Below, one piece after another: positions 1 through 7,203 of a stretch of 7,433 bases of DNA (positions are counted from its first letter, which is position 1; each line of letters begins with the position of its first letter). The translations under genes and the position numbers were made by a program. The notes beneath the pieces are model-generated. The model was not told where the DNA came from, ran no database searches, and was given only the letters and a program-made list of their open reading frames with translations. Origin of the DNA: an uncultured Marinilabiliaceae bacterium (GTDB taxonomy: Bacteria > Bacteroidota > Bacteroidia > Bacteroidales > Marinilabiliaceae). Location of the stretch: positions 1 to 7,433 of the forward strand of contig CAJONN010000095.1 of the NCBI GenBank assembly GCA_905235955.1. Reading direction: 5' to 3'.

Positions 1-125
1 TGTTACTTTTTATTTCGCTTCGCTCAATCATCGTTGAGTCTTGCGGAAAGAAAAAGTAAAAGACTAATGAAAAAGCCGTGTTTGGAAATTTGTTTGCAGA
101 ATATTTCTACTTGCGAAACTTGAGA
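1..125 (+). repeat. Composite dispersed repeat, left copy (hairpin + linker + 36-bp core)
   Basis: This element matches, in inverted orientation, a second copy at 7204-7349. Its parts in order are a hairpin with arms 3-15 and 47-59 (12 of 13 positions pair, arm TTACTTTTTATTT), a 31-nt loop at 16-46 holding CGCTTCGCTCAA (16-27) and a small inner stem CTCAA/TTGAG (23-27 with 34-38), a linker at 60-89, and a core at 90-125. The core agrees with the right copy at 35 of 36 positions. No transposase is present, so this is either a non-autonomous repeat or a REP-like intergenic element. The window begins inside or exactly at the element, so its true left boundary is not known. Confidence 0.85.
67..123 (+). 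other. Possible 18-codon mini-ORF inside left repeat
   Basis: An ATG at 67-69 opens a frame reading MKKPCLEICLQNISTCET and ending at TGA 121-123. The right repeat copy carries the same-length frame (MGRLYIWTCLQNISTCET). The C-terminal ten residues are identical and the only nucleotide difference in that stretch is AAT/AAC, both Asn. The upstream A-rich tract could serve as a Bacteroidota-style translation initiation region. It could equally be a chance frame inside a conserved DNA or RNA repeat; two copies are too few to show selection on protein. Confidence 0.15.
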
Positions 126-169
126 ATATTTTTTTAGAAAAAACAGTTGAAAGAAAATACCAACAACTA

Positions 170-200
170 TTGCATAATAAAAAAAGAGTGTGTAATTTTG
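170..200 (+). promoter_or_regulatory. Bacteroidota-type promoter for tRNA-Cys
   Basis: TAATTTTG at 193-200 is a perfect match to the Bacteroidota primary sigma factor -7 consensus TAnnTTTG. A TTG at 170-172 lies 20 bp upstream, in the position of the -33 element. Initiation a few bases downstream, near 207, would leave a short 5' leader before the tRNA at 220. Both the motif and the placement are visible; use in vivo is inferred. Confidence 0.7.
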
Positions 201-219
201 CACCCGTAATCAGAAATAT

Positions 220-290
220 GGTCGGTTGGCCGATCGGTTAGGTAACGGTCTGCAAAACCGTCCAGAGCGGTTCGACTCCGCTACCGACCT
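220..290 (+). tRNA. tRNA-Cys (anticodon GCA)
   Basis: The 71-nt cloverleaf folds cleanly. The acceptor stem pairs 220-226 (GGTCGGT) with 283-289 (ACCGACC), the D stem pairs 229-231 with 241-243, and the anticodon stem pairs 245-249 with 257-261 around loop CTGCAAA, giving anticodon GCA at 252-254. The T stem pairs 266-270 with 278-282 around TTCGACT. T at 290 is the discriminator base; U73 is the known identity base for cysteine tRNA. CCA is not encoded (CGA follows), so the 3' end must be added by tRNA nucleotidyltransferase. The gene stands alone with its own promoter and terminator. Confidence 0.97.
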
Positions 291-292
291 CG

Positions 293-328
293 AAAAGTTG
301 CTAAAATATGTTTTTAGCAACTTTTTTT
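293..328 (+). terminator. Intrinsic terminator of tRNA-Cys
   Basis: A perfect 14-bp inverted repeat pairs 293-306 (AAAAGTTGCTAAAA) with 312-325 around a 5-nt loop, and the right arm runs into a T tract ending at 328. It starts 2 nt after the tRNA, as expected for a single-gene tRNA transcript. The A-tract on the left could let it work in the minus direction too. Confidence 0.88.
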
Positions 329-509
329 GTAATAGAATGAAAGTGCATATTTTGAGTTTTTTTTTACAAATATTTCTATCGCACTTCAACAACATTCAAT
401 ACACATATTATTCTACAACCTATTAATAATCTGTTATTTCTGAGCAAAAAACATATCATACATTACGTTAATTGCTTACCATCAATAACTATAATTTATA
501 AAAAAGTGT

Positions 510-517
510 TACATTTG
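510..517 (+). promoter_or_regulatory. Bacteroidota -7 motif upstream of the nucleotidyltransferase gene
   Basis: TACATTTG fits TAnnTTTG exactly and lies 55 nt before the ATG at 573, predicting a 5' leader of about 45-50 nt. No good TTTG-type -33 element is seen 19-21 bp upstream; the nearest TTGC is at 472-475, too far away. The rest of 329-572 is AT-rich and holds no gene I can support. Confidence 0.5.
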
Positions 518-572
518 CGAGGTTTGTCAGTATAAACCTACAATAAGAACTTTTTAATACTACAAAAAAAAT

Positions 573-1523
573 ATGAAACCAACTCTTTTTGTGCTTGCAG
601 CTGGCATGGGTAGCCGTTATGGCGGTCTGAAACAGCTCGACGGTCTTGGTCCTAATGGTGAGACTATTATGGACTATTCTATTTTCGATGCTATTCGTGG
701 TGGATTTGGCAAAATTGTTTTTGTCATCAGAAAAACATTCGAAGAAGATTTTCGCAAAAAAATTATCTCTAAATATCAAAATCATATACCTGTTGAACTC
801 GTATTTCAAGACCTCAACGACCTTCCTGAAGGCTTCAAATGTCCAGAAGAACGTACAAAACCTTGGGGTACAAATCACGCAGTGCTAATGGGCAAAGATG
901 TTATAAATGAACCTTTTGCCGTTATCAATGCCGACGACTTCTATGGTCGCGACAGTTTTGCAGTGCTTGGTAAGTGGCTCAGCCAATTGGCCGAAGGCTC
1001 TACCAACAAATATTGTATGGTAGGTTTCCGCGTTGGCAACACACTCTCTGAAAGTGGCTCAGTGGCTCGCGGCATCTGCTCTAAAGACAACAACGAGAAT
1101 CTGACTACTGTGGTTGAACGCACTGAAATAATGCGAGTTGACAAAGCTGAAGTAGCCAAATTCGACTCAGAAGATGCTGGCGAACAACACCCAGTAGCTT
1201 ACAAAGATGAACAAGGAAAGTGGGTTGGTATTCAGGCAAATACACCAGTATCGATGAATATGTGGGGCTTCACACCTGACTATTTCAAACACTCTACAGC
1301 CTACTTCATCGAATTCCTCAAAGCAAATATGAGCAACATCAAAGCCGAATATTACATTCCGCTGATGGTAAACAAACTCATTACTGAGAACACCGCTACC
1401 GTAAAAGTGCTCGACACTACAAGCAAGTGGTTTGGCGTTACATACGCTGCCGACCGTCAGGGTGTAGTTGACAAAATTCAGGCACTCATCAACGCTGGCG
1501 AATATCCACAAAAGTTGTTCTAA
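573..1523 (+). CDS. Sugar-phosphate nucleotidyltransferase family protein
   Basis: The 316-aa protein is a cytoplasmic GT-A-type NTP transferase of the kind that joins a nucleotide to a sugar phosphate (or a similar alcohol phosphate) with release of pyrophosphate. Residues 8-21 carry the N-terminal nucleotide-binding signature, LAAGMGSRYGGLKQ, with the glycine-rich loop and conserved Lys. KPWGTNHAVL at 96-105 matches the base/ribose-binding GT-A-type segment, and INADDFYG at 118-125 holds the metal-binding Asp. The length is usual for the family, so the gene looks complete. The substrate cannot be read from sequence: UTP-glucose-1-phosphate uridylyltransferase, and LicC- or HddC-like activities are all possible. 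The start is the first ATG in frame, preceded by an A-rich tract and no Shine-Dalgarno. No sugar-pathway gene lies beside it; it appears monocistronic with a terminator 30 nt downstream. Confidence 0.85.
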   Translation: MKPTLFVLAAGMGSRYGGLKQLDGLGPNGETIMDYSIFDAIRGGFGKIVFVIRKTFEEDFRKKIISKYQNHIPVELVFQDLNDLPEGFKCPEERTKPWGTNHAVLMGKDVINEPFAVINADDFYGRDSFAVLGKWLSQLAEGSTNKYCMVGFRVGNTLSESGSVARGICSKDNNENLTTVVERTEIMRVDKAEVAKFDSEDAGEQHPVAYKDEQGKWVGIQANTPVSMNMWGFTPDYFKHSTAYFIEFLKANMSNIKAEYYIPLMVNKLITENTATVKVLDTTSKWFGVTYAADRQGVVDKIQALINAGEYPQKLF

Positions 1524-1552
1524 TAGCAACAACATAATAAACACTAAAACAG

Positions 1553-1594
1553 AAGGTTGCCTCGCATTATTTTTGCGCAGAGCAACCTTTTTTT
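1553..1594 (+). terminator. Intrinsic terminator after the nucleotidyltransferase gene
   Basis: AAGGTTGC (1553-1560) pairs with GCAACCTT (1582-1589). An inner CGCA/TGCG stem (1563-1566 with 1574-1577) follows an internal bulge, and the T tract runs to 1594. It separates the gene from the flavodiiron gene. Confidence 0.88.
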
Positions 1595-1606
1595 GTAGAC
1601 ATACAA

Positions 1607-1639
1607 TTGCACAAAAAACACAAAATATTCATAACTTCG
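1607..1639 (+). promoter_or_regulatory. Possible promoter of the flavodiiron gene
   Basis: TAACTTCG at 1632-1639 matches TAnnTTTG with one mismatch. A TTG at 1607-1609 sits 22 bp upstream, slightly longer than the usual spacing. The terminator just upstream means the next gene needs its own promoter, which supports the call. The motif itself is imperfect. Confidence 0.35.
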
Positions 1640-1668
1640 CAATCGAACCTTAATCAAAATTACACCTT

Positions 1669-2823
1669 ATGTCAATAGTAAAATACATTGGAGTAGACGA
1701 CCCCGATCTCGACCTTTTTGAAAGCCAATATGAAGTACCCGAAGGTATGTGCTACAACTCATACCTCATCAGCGACGAAAAAATAGCCATAATGGACAGC
1801 GTTGACCCACGTAAAACTACCCAGTGGCTCAACAACCTCAAAACAGCACTCAACGGACAAAAACCTACATACCTCATAGTGCAACACATGGAGCCCGACC
1901 ATAGTGGCTCAGTAGCTGCACTCTTGGAGGCATACCCCGAAACTATAATAGTAGCAAGCGCCAAAGCATTGCAATATCTGCAGCAATTCAACGAAAACCT
2001 TAGCGCACAAACCCTCACCATTGCCGATGGCGATACGCTTAGCCTTGGCAAAAACTCGCTCAAATTCATTGCAGCAGCTATGGTACATTGGCCTGAAGTG
2101 ATGGTAACATATCTCGAAAGTGAACAAACACTTTTTGCTGCCGATGGCTTTGGCAAATTTGGTGTATACAACGCTGATCCTGATGACTGGGCATGCGAGG
2201 CTCGCCGCTACTACTTCAATATCTGTGGTAAATATGGCGTACAGGTAGCAACACTACTGAGCAAAGCTTCGGCTCTGAAAATAAGCAAAATATGTCCATT
2301 GCACGGTCCGGTGCTCGAAGGTGAAAAACTCTCAGAAGCACTGCGACTCTACAATATCTGGAGCAAATATGATGTTGAAACACCCGGTGGAGTATTGGTG
2401 GCATACGCTTCGATACATGGCGGCACAAAAGAGGCTGCCGAAAAGATTGCACAATTGCTCAAAGAAAAGGGCGCAAGCAAGGTAGCCATTACCGACCTCA
2501 GCAGAGACGACATGGCAGAAGCTATTGAAGATGCTTTCCGGATGGAATCTATGGTGTTGGCTGCTGCAACATACGATGGTAGCGTCTTCCCGCCAATGTA
2601 CTACTTCCTCCATAAGCTCTCTATCAAAGGTTATCAGCGACGCAGAGTTGGACTTATTGAAAATGGCACATGGGCACCACAAGCAGCAAAGGTTATGCGC
2701 GCACAACTCGAAGCTATGAAGCAAATAGAAATTGTAGAACCTGTAGTTAGCATCAAAAGCAAACTAAAACAAACCGATTTGCCTGCTCTTGATGCTTTGG
2801 TAAATGCTATAGTGAAGAGATAA
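1669..2823 (+). CDS. fprA: FprA-type flavodiiron protein (A-type flavoprotein)
   Basis: The 384-aa cytoplasmic enzyme reduces O2 to water and/or NO to N2O, protecting anaerobes from oxidative or nitrosative stress. An N-terminal metallo-beta-lactamase-like domain (about 25-235) carries the di-iron ligands: H73-x-E75-x-D77-H78 (HMEPDH), H140 (MVHWPE), D159 (AADGFG) and H212 (CPLHGP). A C-terminal flavodoxin domain (about 242-380) begins with the FMN phosphate loop YASIHGGTKEAAE (246-258). All metal ligands are present, including the His at 140 that is absent in some cyanobacterial forms. The length is that of the minimal two-domain class A protein, with no fused rubredoxin, so electrons must come from a separate rubredoxin or reductase not seen here. 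The start has no Shine-Dalgarno. O2 versus NO preference cannot be read from sequence. Transcription appears monocistronic. Confidence 0.95.
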   Translation: MSIVKYIGVDDPDLDLFESQYEVPEGMCYNSYLISDEKIAIMDSVDPRKTTQWLNNLKTALNGQKPTYLIVQHMEPDHSGSVAALLEAYPETIIVASAKALQYLQQFNENLSAQTLTIADGDTLSLGKNSLKFIAAAMVHWPEVMVTYLESEQTLFAADGFGKFGVYNADPDDWACEARRYYFNICGKYGVQVATLLSKASALKISKICPLHGPVLEGEKLSEALRLYNIWSKYDVETPGGVLVAYASIHGGTKEAAEKIAQLLKEKGASKVAITDLSRDDMAEAIEDAFRMESMVLAAATYDGSVFPPMYYFLHKLSIKGYQRRRVGLIENGTWAPQAAKVMRAQLEAMKQIEIVEPVVSIKSKLKQTDLPALDALVNAIVKR

Positions 2824-2840
2824 AACTACACATTATCAAA

Positions 2841-2908
2841 ACAAAAACACCTTCCTCACACACTACCTTAACCGAAAATAGGTATATGTGTGGGGAAGTT
2901 TATTTTTT
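2841..2908. terminator. Bidirectional terminator between convergent genes
   Basis: A long stem pairs 2851-2862 with 2887-2898 (11 Watson-Crick pairs and one T-G pair), topped by TACC/GGTA (2864-2867 with 2881-2884). On the plus strand a T-rich run follows (2899-2908); on the minus strand the A-rich 2841-2849 reads as a U tract. It therefore serves both the flavodiiron gene and the minus-strand cluster. The stop codon of the minus-strand gene (2900-2902) is one base from the stem. Confidence 0.85.
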
Positions 2909-3652
2909 GCCACGCAACTCTCCCATCAATTTTGCAATATCTTGCGCAGTGCATGGCACATTGGTAAGTAAATTGGTATGAAGTGACACCTCTTTGCAAA
3001 ATTCATAATAAACTTTGTCGGCATCGTTATGGGCATAACTGCTCAGCAGATCTTCGCCATACAAAATTTCAGGCGTAGTATACACTGCCTTGCCCCAACC
3101 ATAGCGTTTGCCCTCTTTGGTATATAAATATTCAAAGTCGGCACACACTATCCAAGTGCCCATTTGCAAACGCACTAATGCTGTATCAACTGACTCGTCA
3201 CTCTTTTTCTTCTTGTTTTTGGGCGATATATCTATCAAGTTGTCTATTGGGTTGGCACTCTTAGTGCATCGTTTTTTAGGTCCAAAACCAAGCAATTCTT
3301 TCAGCGCATCGCTGCGTATTGCCTCATGTTGCCTGATTGTGTCATATATCTTCTGCTCCAATGCGGTAAAATGCGCCAACTGATACATTTGACGTCTGTG
3401 TACCGCCAGCTTTGCAAAATGGCTAAGACTGATATAGCCTGCTTTTTTGTTGAAAAACTTGCCGTATACACATCTGAAGTTGCTAATTATCGGACCTTTC
3501 CACTCCCACGGACCATCTACCTCGTCGTTGAACCAAAAATCTTCAGGCGTATGTTCTTCAATAGAAAATCCTTCAATAGAGTTTTTGAAAAATGGCAAGA
3601 TGCCTATTTGCTCCGTCAAGCTCTCTATCTTTTGTGCCGATGTTATCTCCAT
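2900..3652 (-). CDS. AlkZ-related protein (uncharacterised Bacteroidota family)
   Basis: The 250-aa soluble protein resembles, from memory of the family, short Bacteroidota and Clostridia proteins labelled AlkZ-related after the AlkZ/YcaQ winged-helix DNA glycosylases. Recognisable segments are FSIEEHTPEDFWF (about 29-41), GPWEWKGPII (47-56), YGKFFNKKAGYISL (63-76), a central segment ALVRLQMGTWIV (158-169) and DFEYLYTKEGKRYGWGKAVY (172-191). No signal peptide or membrane segment is seen. Residues 125-153 form a lysine-rich, low-complexity insert. The Q-x-Q/Q-x-D catalytic signature of true AlkZ/YcaQ glycosylases is absent, so base-excision activity should not be assumed. It is the last gene of the cluster, starting 4 nt after the preceding stop. 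The family name is moderately sure and the function is unknown. Confidence 0.6.
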   Translation of the reverse strand: MEITSAQKIESLTEQIGILPFFKNSIEGFSIEEHTPEDFWFNDEVDGPWEWKGPIISNFRCVYGKFFNKKAGYISLSHFAKLAVHRRQMYQLAHFTALEQKIYDTIRQHEAIRSDALKELLGFGPKKRCTKSANPIDNLIDISPKNKKKKSDESVDTALVRLQMGTWIVCADFEYLYTKEGKRYGWGKAVYTTPEILYGEDLLSSYAHNDADKVYYEFCKEVSLHTNLLTNVPCTAQDIAKLMGELRGKK

Positions 3653-3656
3653 CTTT

Positions 3657-3860
3657 TTATTTAAGCCAAGTATCTACCCACTCCAAAGCTCTATTATACA
3701 GCTTATTAGCTACTGCGCTAAGCATGCTTGATGGCATCAACTCATATTTCAGTCGTTCGGCATCGAGAGTAAATTGTTTTTGCGCCAATGCTATCTCATT
3801 GTTTATCTGACTACGCACTGCTGCAAAGTCTGCCAACGATTTTATATTGTCGGTTTGCAT
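3657..3860 (-). CDS. Small protein of unknown function (67 aa)
   Basis: I do not recognise this gene with certainty. It encodes a soluble-looking, helical 67-aa protein. Residues 16-41 (SQINNEIALAQKQF and on) look like a charged amphipathic helix or coiled coil, followed by a Pro at 43, a second amphipathic helix and the C-terminal ALEWVDTWLK. There is no clear transmembrane segment. It begins 6 nt after the stop of the holin-like gene and ends 4 nt before the next start, which strongly supports it as a real gene. Position and size recall YqjK, the third member of the enterobacterial yqjDEK set, but similarity is only of layout. It may bind the membrane pair encoded upstream. Confidence 0.7.
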   Translation of the reverse strand: MQTDNIKSLADFAAVRSQINNEIALAQKQFTLDAERLKYELMPSSMLSAVANKLYNRALEWVDTWLK

Positions 3861-3866
3861 AGCGTT

Positions 3867-4223
3867 TTAGCTTTTTTGATTGAAAATAAGATCGATATAA
3901 GTTTTTACTATTGGACTCTCTATCAGGCTCTTACGCATCGTTTTGTATATTATCAAAACAATACCAAACAATGCACCTATGACAAAAAAGCCCAAGCACT
4001 GAATGCCCGTAAGGTCGGCAATGATAAGTGCTACACCCATTGATAGAAAGAACACTATGTTGCATATTATTACCAACTTTACTATTATCGAAATGGCTTT
4101 TACTGATATGGTCGAAAGTCCTTCGGCAAGGTCAAGTTTCAACTTCTCAATGTTGAGTTCGGCAAGGTGCTGAGCCGATTGCATTGTGTCAGTAGCAGCT
4201 GCACTTATATCGTCGGTTATCAT
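3867..4223 (-). CDS. Phage-holin-superfamily-like / YqjE-like membrane protein
   Basis: The 118-aa protein has a charged N-terminal amphipathic helix (about 10-38), two adjacent transmembrane segments (about 44-68 and 74-94) joined by a short loop containing Asp70, and a basic segment YKTMRK at 93-98. This architecture fits the Phage_holin_3_6/DUF1469 type, whose chromosomal members such as YqjE are inner-membrane proteins rather than lysis proteins; no lysis gene is nearby. The start ATG overlaps the stop of the YtxH gene by four bases (ATGA, 4220-4223), implying translational coupling. The family name is inferred from topology and context. Confidence 0.75.
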   Translation of the reverse strand: MITDDISAAATDTMQSAQHLAELNIEKLKLDLAEGLSTISVKAISIIVKLVIICNIVFFLSMGVALIIADLTGIQCLGFFVIGALFGIVLIIYKTMRKSLIESPIVKTYIDLIFNQKS

Positions 4224-4426
4224 TCTGCTACGCCTCCTGCCTCTTCTTTTATTCGGGCTTGCATCTCTTCAAGCTCTTTTTTTCTGCGTTCTATTTCGGC
4301 TTTAGCGCGTTTTATCTTTTCTTTCAGAATTGCTTGTGTTTCGGCACCTTTGCGAGGTGCAAATAGTAGTGCTACTACACCGCCAATGAGTGCGCCAACT
4401 ATCAAGCCATTCATAAATCCTTTCAT
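4220..4426 (-). CDS. YtxH-domain small membrane protein
   Basis: The 68-aa protein has one N-terminal glycine-rich transmembrane helix (about 6-22, MNGLIVGALIGGVVALLF), directly followed by APRKG at 23-27. This LLFAP-[KR]-x-G join is the hallmark of YtxH-domain proteins. Residues 30-62 form a highly charged coiled coil. YtxH relatives are associated with general stress in Bacillus, and the layout recalls DUF883/YqjD proteins, though in YqjD the membrane helix is C-terminal. The gene starts 20 nt after the clpC stop and overlaps the next gene by four bases. No Shine-Dalgarno is visible. Confidence 0.88.
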   Translation of the reverse strand: MKGFMNGLIVGALIGGVVALLFAPRKGAETQAILKEKIKRAKAEIERRKKELEEMQARIKEEAGGVAE

Positions 4427-4446
4427 AGTGTATGGGGGGATTTTTT

Positions 4447-6990
4447 TTATTGCAATTTCAGTATTTTTGGTTCGAACGATGTCAGTATTTTGTCATTCTG
4501 CTCATCGTAGTCTATGCTTATTTGGCTATTGCCTTTTATTTCAGATGAAATGATAAGCTCTGCCAATTCGTCTTCAACATATTTTTGTAACGATCTACGC
4601 AGTGGGCGTGCACCATATTGCGAGTCGTAGCTTTTGTTGGCAATAAACTGCTTGGCTGCAGGGGTGATGTTAAGTGTATGCCCCATAGCTTCAATGCGTT
4701 CATATAGTCCTTTGAGCTCAATATCAACTATTTGCATTATGTTGTCTTTGCTCAGTTCGTGGAATATGATGGTGTCGTCTATGCGGTTGATAAACTCTGG
4801 CGCAAAGGCTTTTTTGAGTGCTTTGTTCAGTATGCTGTTGGCACGTTGTTCGTCGCTCTCGCGGTTTTCTTGTGCAAAGCCTACTCCACGCCCAAACTCT
4901 TTGAGTTCGCGCGAGCCTATGTTCGACGTCATGATGATGATGGTGTTTTTGAAGTCGATTTTGCGCCCTACCGAGTCGGTAAGATGACCTTCATCGAGCA
5001 CTTGCAGTAGCAGGTTGAATACGTCAGGGTGTGCTTTTTCTATTTCGTCGAGCAAAACAACGGCGTATGGCTTACGACGCACTTTTTCAGTAAGTTGTCC
5101 GCCTTCTTGATAGCCTACATATCCCGGAGGTGCACCAACGAGGCGAGATACGGCAAATTTTTCCATAAACTCACTCATATCTACACGTATGAGGGCATCT
5201 TTTGAGCCAAAGAGATATTGTGCCAGCACTTGTGCTAAGTGGGTTTTGCCTACACCCGTCGGACCAAGGAATATAAATGAACCTATTGGGCGATTAGGGT
5301 CTTTGAGTCCTGCTCTGTTGCGCAGTATGGCTCTGACTACTTTTTGTATAGCTTCGTCTTGTCCAACAACTGAGCCTTTGAGTTGCTGTGGCATTTGCAG
5401 TAGGCGCTCACTTTCGGCTTGTGCTATGCGCTGCGTGGGCACGCCTGTCATCATTGCTACTACTTCGGCTATGTTGTCTTCGGTTACTATTTCTCTGTGT
5501 TCGCTTTGTGTGTTTTGCCAATGTCGTTTGGCCTCTTCGAGGTCGAAGGTTAGCATTTTTTCTTGGTCGCGGAAGCTGGCTGCAAGTTCAAAGTTTTGGT
5601 CTTTTACTGCTTGTCGTTTCTTTCCGTCGAGCTCTTCAATGCGGTGCTCCATTTCAACTATGTTGGGTGGCACTACTATGTTTGATATGTGCATGCGTGA
5701 GCCTGCTTCGTCGAGTGCGTCGATAGCTTTGTCGGGCAGTTGGCGTTCGCTCATATATCTATTGGTGAGCAGCACGCATGCTTTGATGGCTTCAGGCGTA
5801 TATGTTACGTTGTGATGTTCTTCGTATTTATCTTTGATGTTGGTGAGTATTTGTATGGTTTCGTCAACGCTGGTTGGCTCTACTATTACTTTTTGGAAAC
5901 GGCGTTCCAATGCGCCATCTTTCTCTATGCTTTGCCTATATTCGTCGAGTGTAGTAGCACCTATGCATTGTATTTCGCCACGTGCGAGTGCTGGCTTCAA
6001 TATGTTGGCGGCATCTAAGCTGCCTGTTGCGCTGCCGGCTCCTACTATGGTGTGTATTTCGTCGATGAAGAGTATGATGTTCGGATTTTTGCGTAGTTCG
6101 CCAAGTATGGCTTTGATGCGTTCTTCAAATTGTCCGCGATATTTTGTTCCGGCTACTATTGAAGCTATGTCAAGTGTTACTACACGTTTGTCAAATAACA
6201 CTCTTGATACTCTTTTCTCCTTTATTCGCAGTGCCAAACCTTCTACTATGGCACTTTTGCCCACGCCGGGTTCGCCTATCAGTATGGGGTTGTTTTTCTT
6301 TCGTCGGCTCAGTATCTGAGCTATGCGTTCTATCTCGCGTGTGCGTCCTATCACGGGGTCGAGCCTATTTTCTTCGGCTGCCTTCGATAGGTCTATGCCA
6401 AAGTTGTCAAGCACTGGGGTGTCTGAGTTGGTGTTGACGGTTTGGGTATTGGGGCGTTGTTGCATTGCCGATGGATTTGAGCCGGCATTGCCTCTGCTTG
6501 CAAATGGGCTGTCTTCGTCTTCATCATCATCGTTGATGAGCGATGATTTGGGCCATCTTGGCTTGGGTGCTATTGCGCGCTTTATATCTTCGTAGGTGAT
6601 GTGCATGTTGTTGAGTGTAGTTCTGATGGCTGTACCTTTTTCGTTGAGCAATGCAAGGAGTAAATGCACTGATGATATTGGTTTTTTCATTGCATTGGCT
6701 TCTATTGCGGCAAAGCGTATGACGCGCTCTGTAGAGGGCAAGAATGGCAAATTCATATTGTCGCTTGTAATCGGACTGCTGGTATTCATGCTCTTCTCTA
6801 TACTAAGGCGCAAGTCTTCTTGTCCTATATTATTGACACTCTGAAGGGCTACCATTGCATCGCAATTGCCATTTTGAATTATGGCCAACATTATATGTTC
6901 GGGCGCTACAAATTCATACCCCAAACGCAATGCTTCTGTTACACTTCGGTGCAATATGTCGGTAAGTTCAGGTGAGGTATTATTGTCCAT
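4447..6990 (-). CDS. clpC: ClpC-type AAA+ unfoldase, Clp protease ATP-binding subunit
   Basis: The 847-aa cytoplasmic hexameric unfoldase feeds substrates to ClpP. A two-repeat Clp N domain (about 5-67 and 84-140) is followed by an acidic, Asn/Ser-rich linker (about 150-195). AAA+ domain 1 has Walker A GEPGVGKS (239-246), pore-loop KYRG (283-286), Walker B ILFIDE (306-311) and arginine-finger region LERRF (361-365). A UVR-type middle segment (about 446-481) follows, rather than the long ClpB coiled coil, which is the main reason for calling ClpC. AAA+ domain 2 has Walker A GPTGVGKT (576-583), pore loop GYVG (623-626), Walker B VVLLDE (644-649) and sensor-2 GARPLRR (793-799). VGF at 703-705 is the expected ClpP-docking tripeptide. 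All motifs are intact and the length is usual. It is the first gene of the cluster; the start lacks a Shine-Dalgarno, and no confident -7 motif is seen upstream. Confidence 0.95.
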   Translation of the reverse strand: MDNNTSPELTDILHRSVTEALRLGYEFVAPEHIMLAIIQNGNCDAMVALQSVNNIGQEDLRLSIEKSMNTSSPITSDNMNLPFLPSTERVIRFAAIEANAMKKPISSVHLLLALLNEKGTAIRTTLNNMHITYEDIKRAIAPKPRWPKSSLINDDDEDEDSPFASRGNAGSNPSAMQQRPNTQTVNTNSDTPVLDNFGIDLSKAAEENRLDPVIGRTREIERIAQILSRRKKNNPILIGEPGVGKSAIVEGLALRIKEKRVSRVLFDKRVVTLDIASIVAGTKYRGQFEERIKAILGELRKNPNIILFIDEIHTIVGAGSATGSLDAANILKPALARGEIQCIGATTLDEYRQSIEKDGALERRFQKVIVEPTSVDETIQILTNIKDKYEEHHNVTYTPEAIKACVLLTNRYMSERQLPDKAIDALDEAGSRMHISNIVVPPNIVEMEHRIEELDGKKRQAVKDQNFELAASFRDQEKMLTFDLEEAKRHWQNTQSEHREIVTEDNIAEVVAMMTGVPTQRIAQAESERLLQMPQQLKGSVVGQDEAIQKVVRAILRNRAGLKDPNRPIGSFIFLGPTGVGKTHLAQVLAQYLFGSKDALIRVDMSEFMEKFAVSRLVGAPPGYVGYQEGGQLTEKVRRKPYAVVLLDEIEKAHPDVFNLLLQVLDEGHLTDSVGRKIDFKNTIIIMTSNIGSRELKEFGRGVGFAQENRESDEQRANSILNKALKKAFAPEFINRIDDTIIFHELSKDNIMQIVDIELKGLYERIEAMGHTLNITPAAKQFIANKSYDSQYGARPLRRSLQKYVEDELAELIISSEIKGNSQISIDYDEQNDKILTSFEPKILKLQ

Positions 6991-7203
6991 TTTTGTCTAT
7001 TAATAAAAAAACGAGCCTAAGATAGTTATTTTTAAGCAATTTCTTACTGTTTTCTGTACAATTTTACGCTTGGGCAAAAAACGTTTTTTCACGCAATCAA
7101 CTTCGACCGCTACCTATCCGAAGCCTTGCTGTATGGTATTTAAAAAAAACACTTGACTATTTAGACGATTTGCTATAACAACATAACGCAGAATAAGTAA
7201 ATA
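6991..7203. other. Intergenic leader region upstream of clpC
   Basis: This 213-bp AT-rich stretch separates clpC from the right repeat and must hold the promoter of the minus-strand cluster. No exact TAnnTTTG is found on the minus strand. The closest are TATCTTAG (minus strand, 7024-7017) and TAAAATTG (minus strand, 7066-7059), each with one mismatch and without a well-placed -33 element. No ORF, tRNA or terminator-like hairpin with a T tract is apparent apart from the palindrome listed separately. Confidence 0.5.
7076..7089. other. Perfect 14-bp palindrome upstream of clpC
   Basis: AAAAAACGTTTTTT is a perfect dyad centred on CG, 86 nt from the clpC start. It could be an operator half-site pair for a regulator such as a CtsR/HrcA-like repressor, although it does not match the known CIRCE or CtsR motifs. 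It may also be just an A/T run in AT-rich DNA. Confidence 0.25.

Noticed and set aside
3867..4223. Holin-like protein as evidence of a prophage or lysis module.
   Set aside because: No endolysin, structural or integrase gene is present, and the operon setting with YtxH fits chromosomal YqjE-type proteins.
5189..5815. Long plus-strand reading frame of 208 codons within clpC.
   Set aside because: It is an opposite-strand shadow of a clearly conserved gene, with Ser/Cys-rich composition and no recognisable motif.
4447..6990. Assignment as the disaggregase ClpB.
   Set aside because: The middle region is a short UVR-type segment, not the long ClpB coiled coil, and a VGF ClpP-docking motif is present.
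7017..7066. TATCTTAG and TAAAATTG on the minus strand as the clpC promoter.
   Set aside because: Each has one mismatch to TAnnTTTG and neither has a -33 element at the right distance, so neither can be chosen.
7099..7117. TTCGACCGCTACC near 7103 resembles the T-arm and 3' end of the tRNA-Cys gene (TTCGACTCCGCTACC) with a 2-nt gap, suggesting an attachment site from tRNA integration.
   Set aside because: The match is short and gapped, it does not reach the acceptor end, and no integrase lies between the two sites.
7154..7179. TTGACT followed by TATAAC looks like an E. coli-type -35/-10 promoter.
   Set aside because: The spacing is only about 15 bp, Bacteroidota do not use this promoter class as standard, and no plus-strand gene follows.
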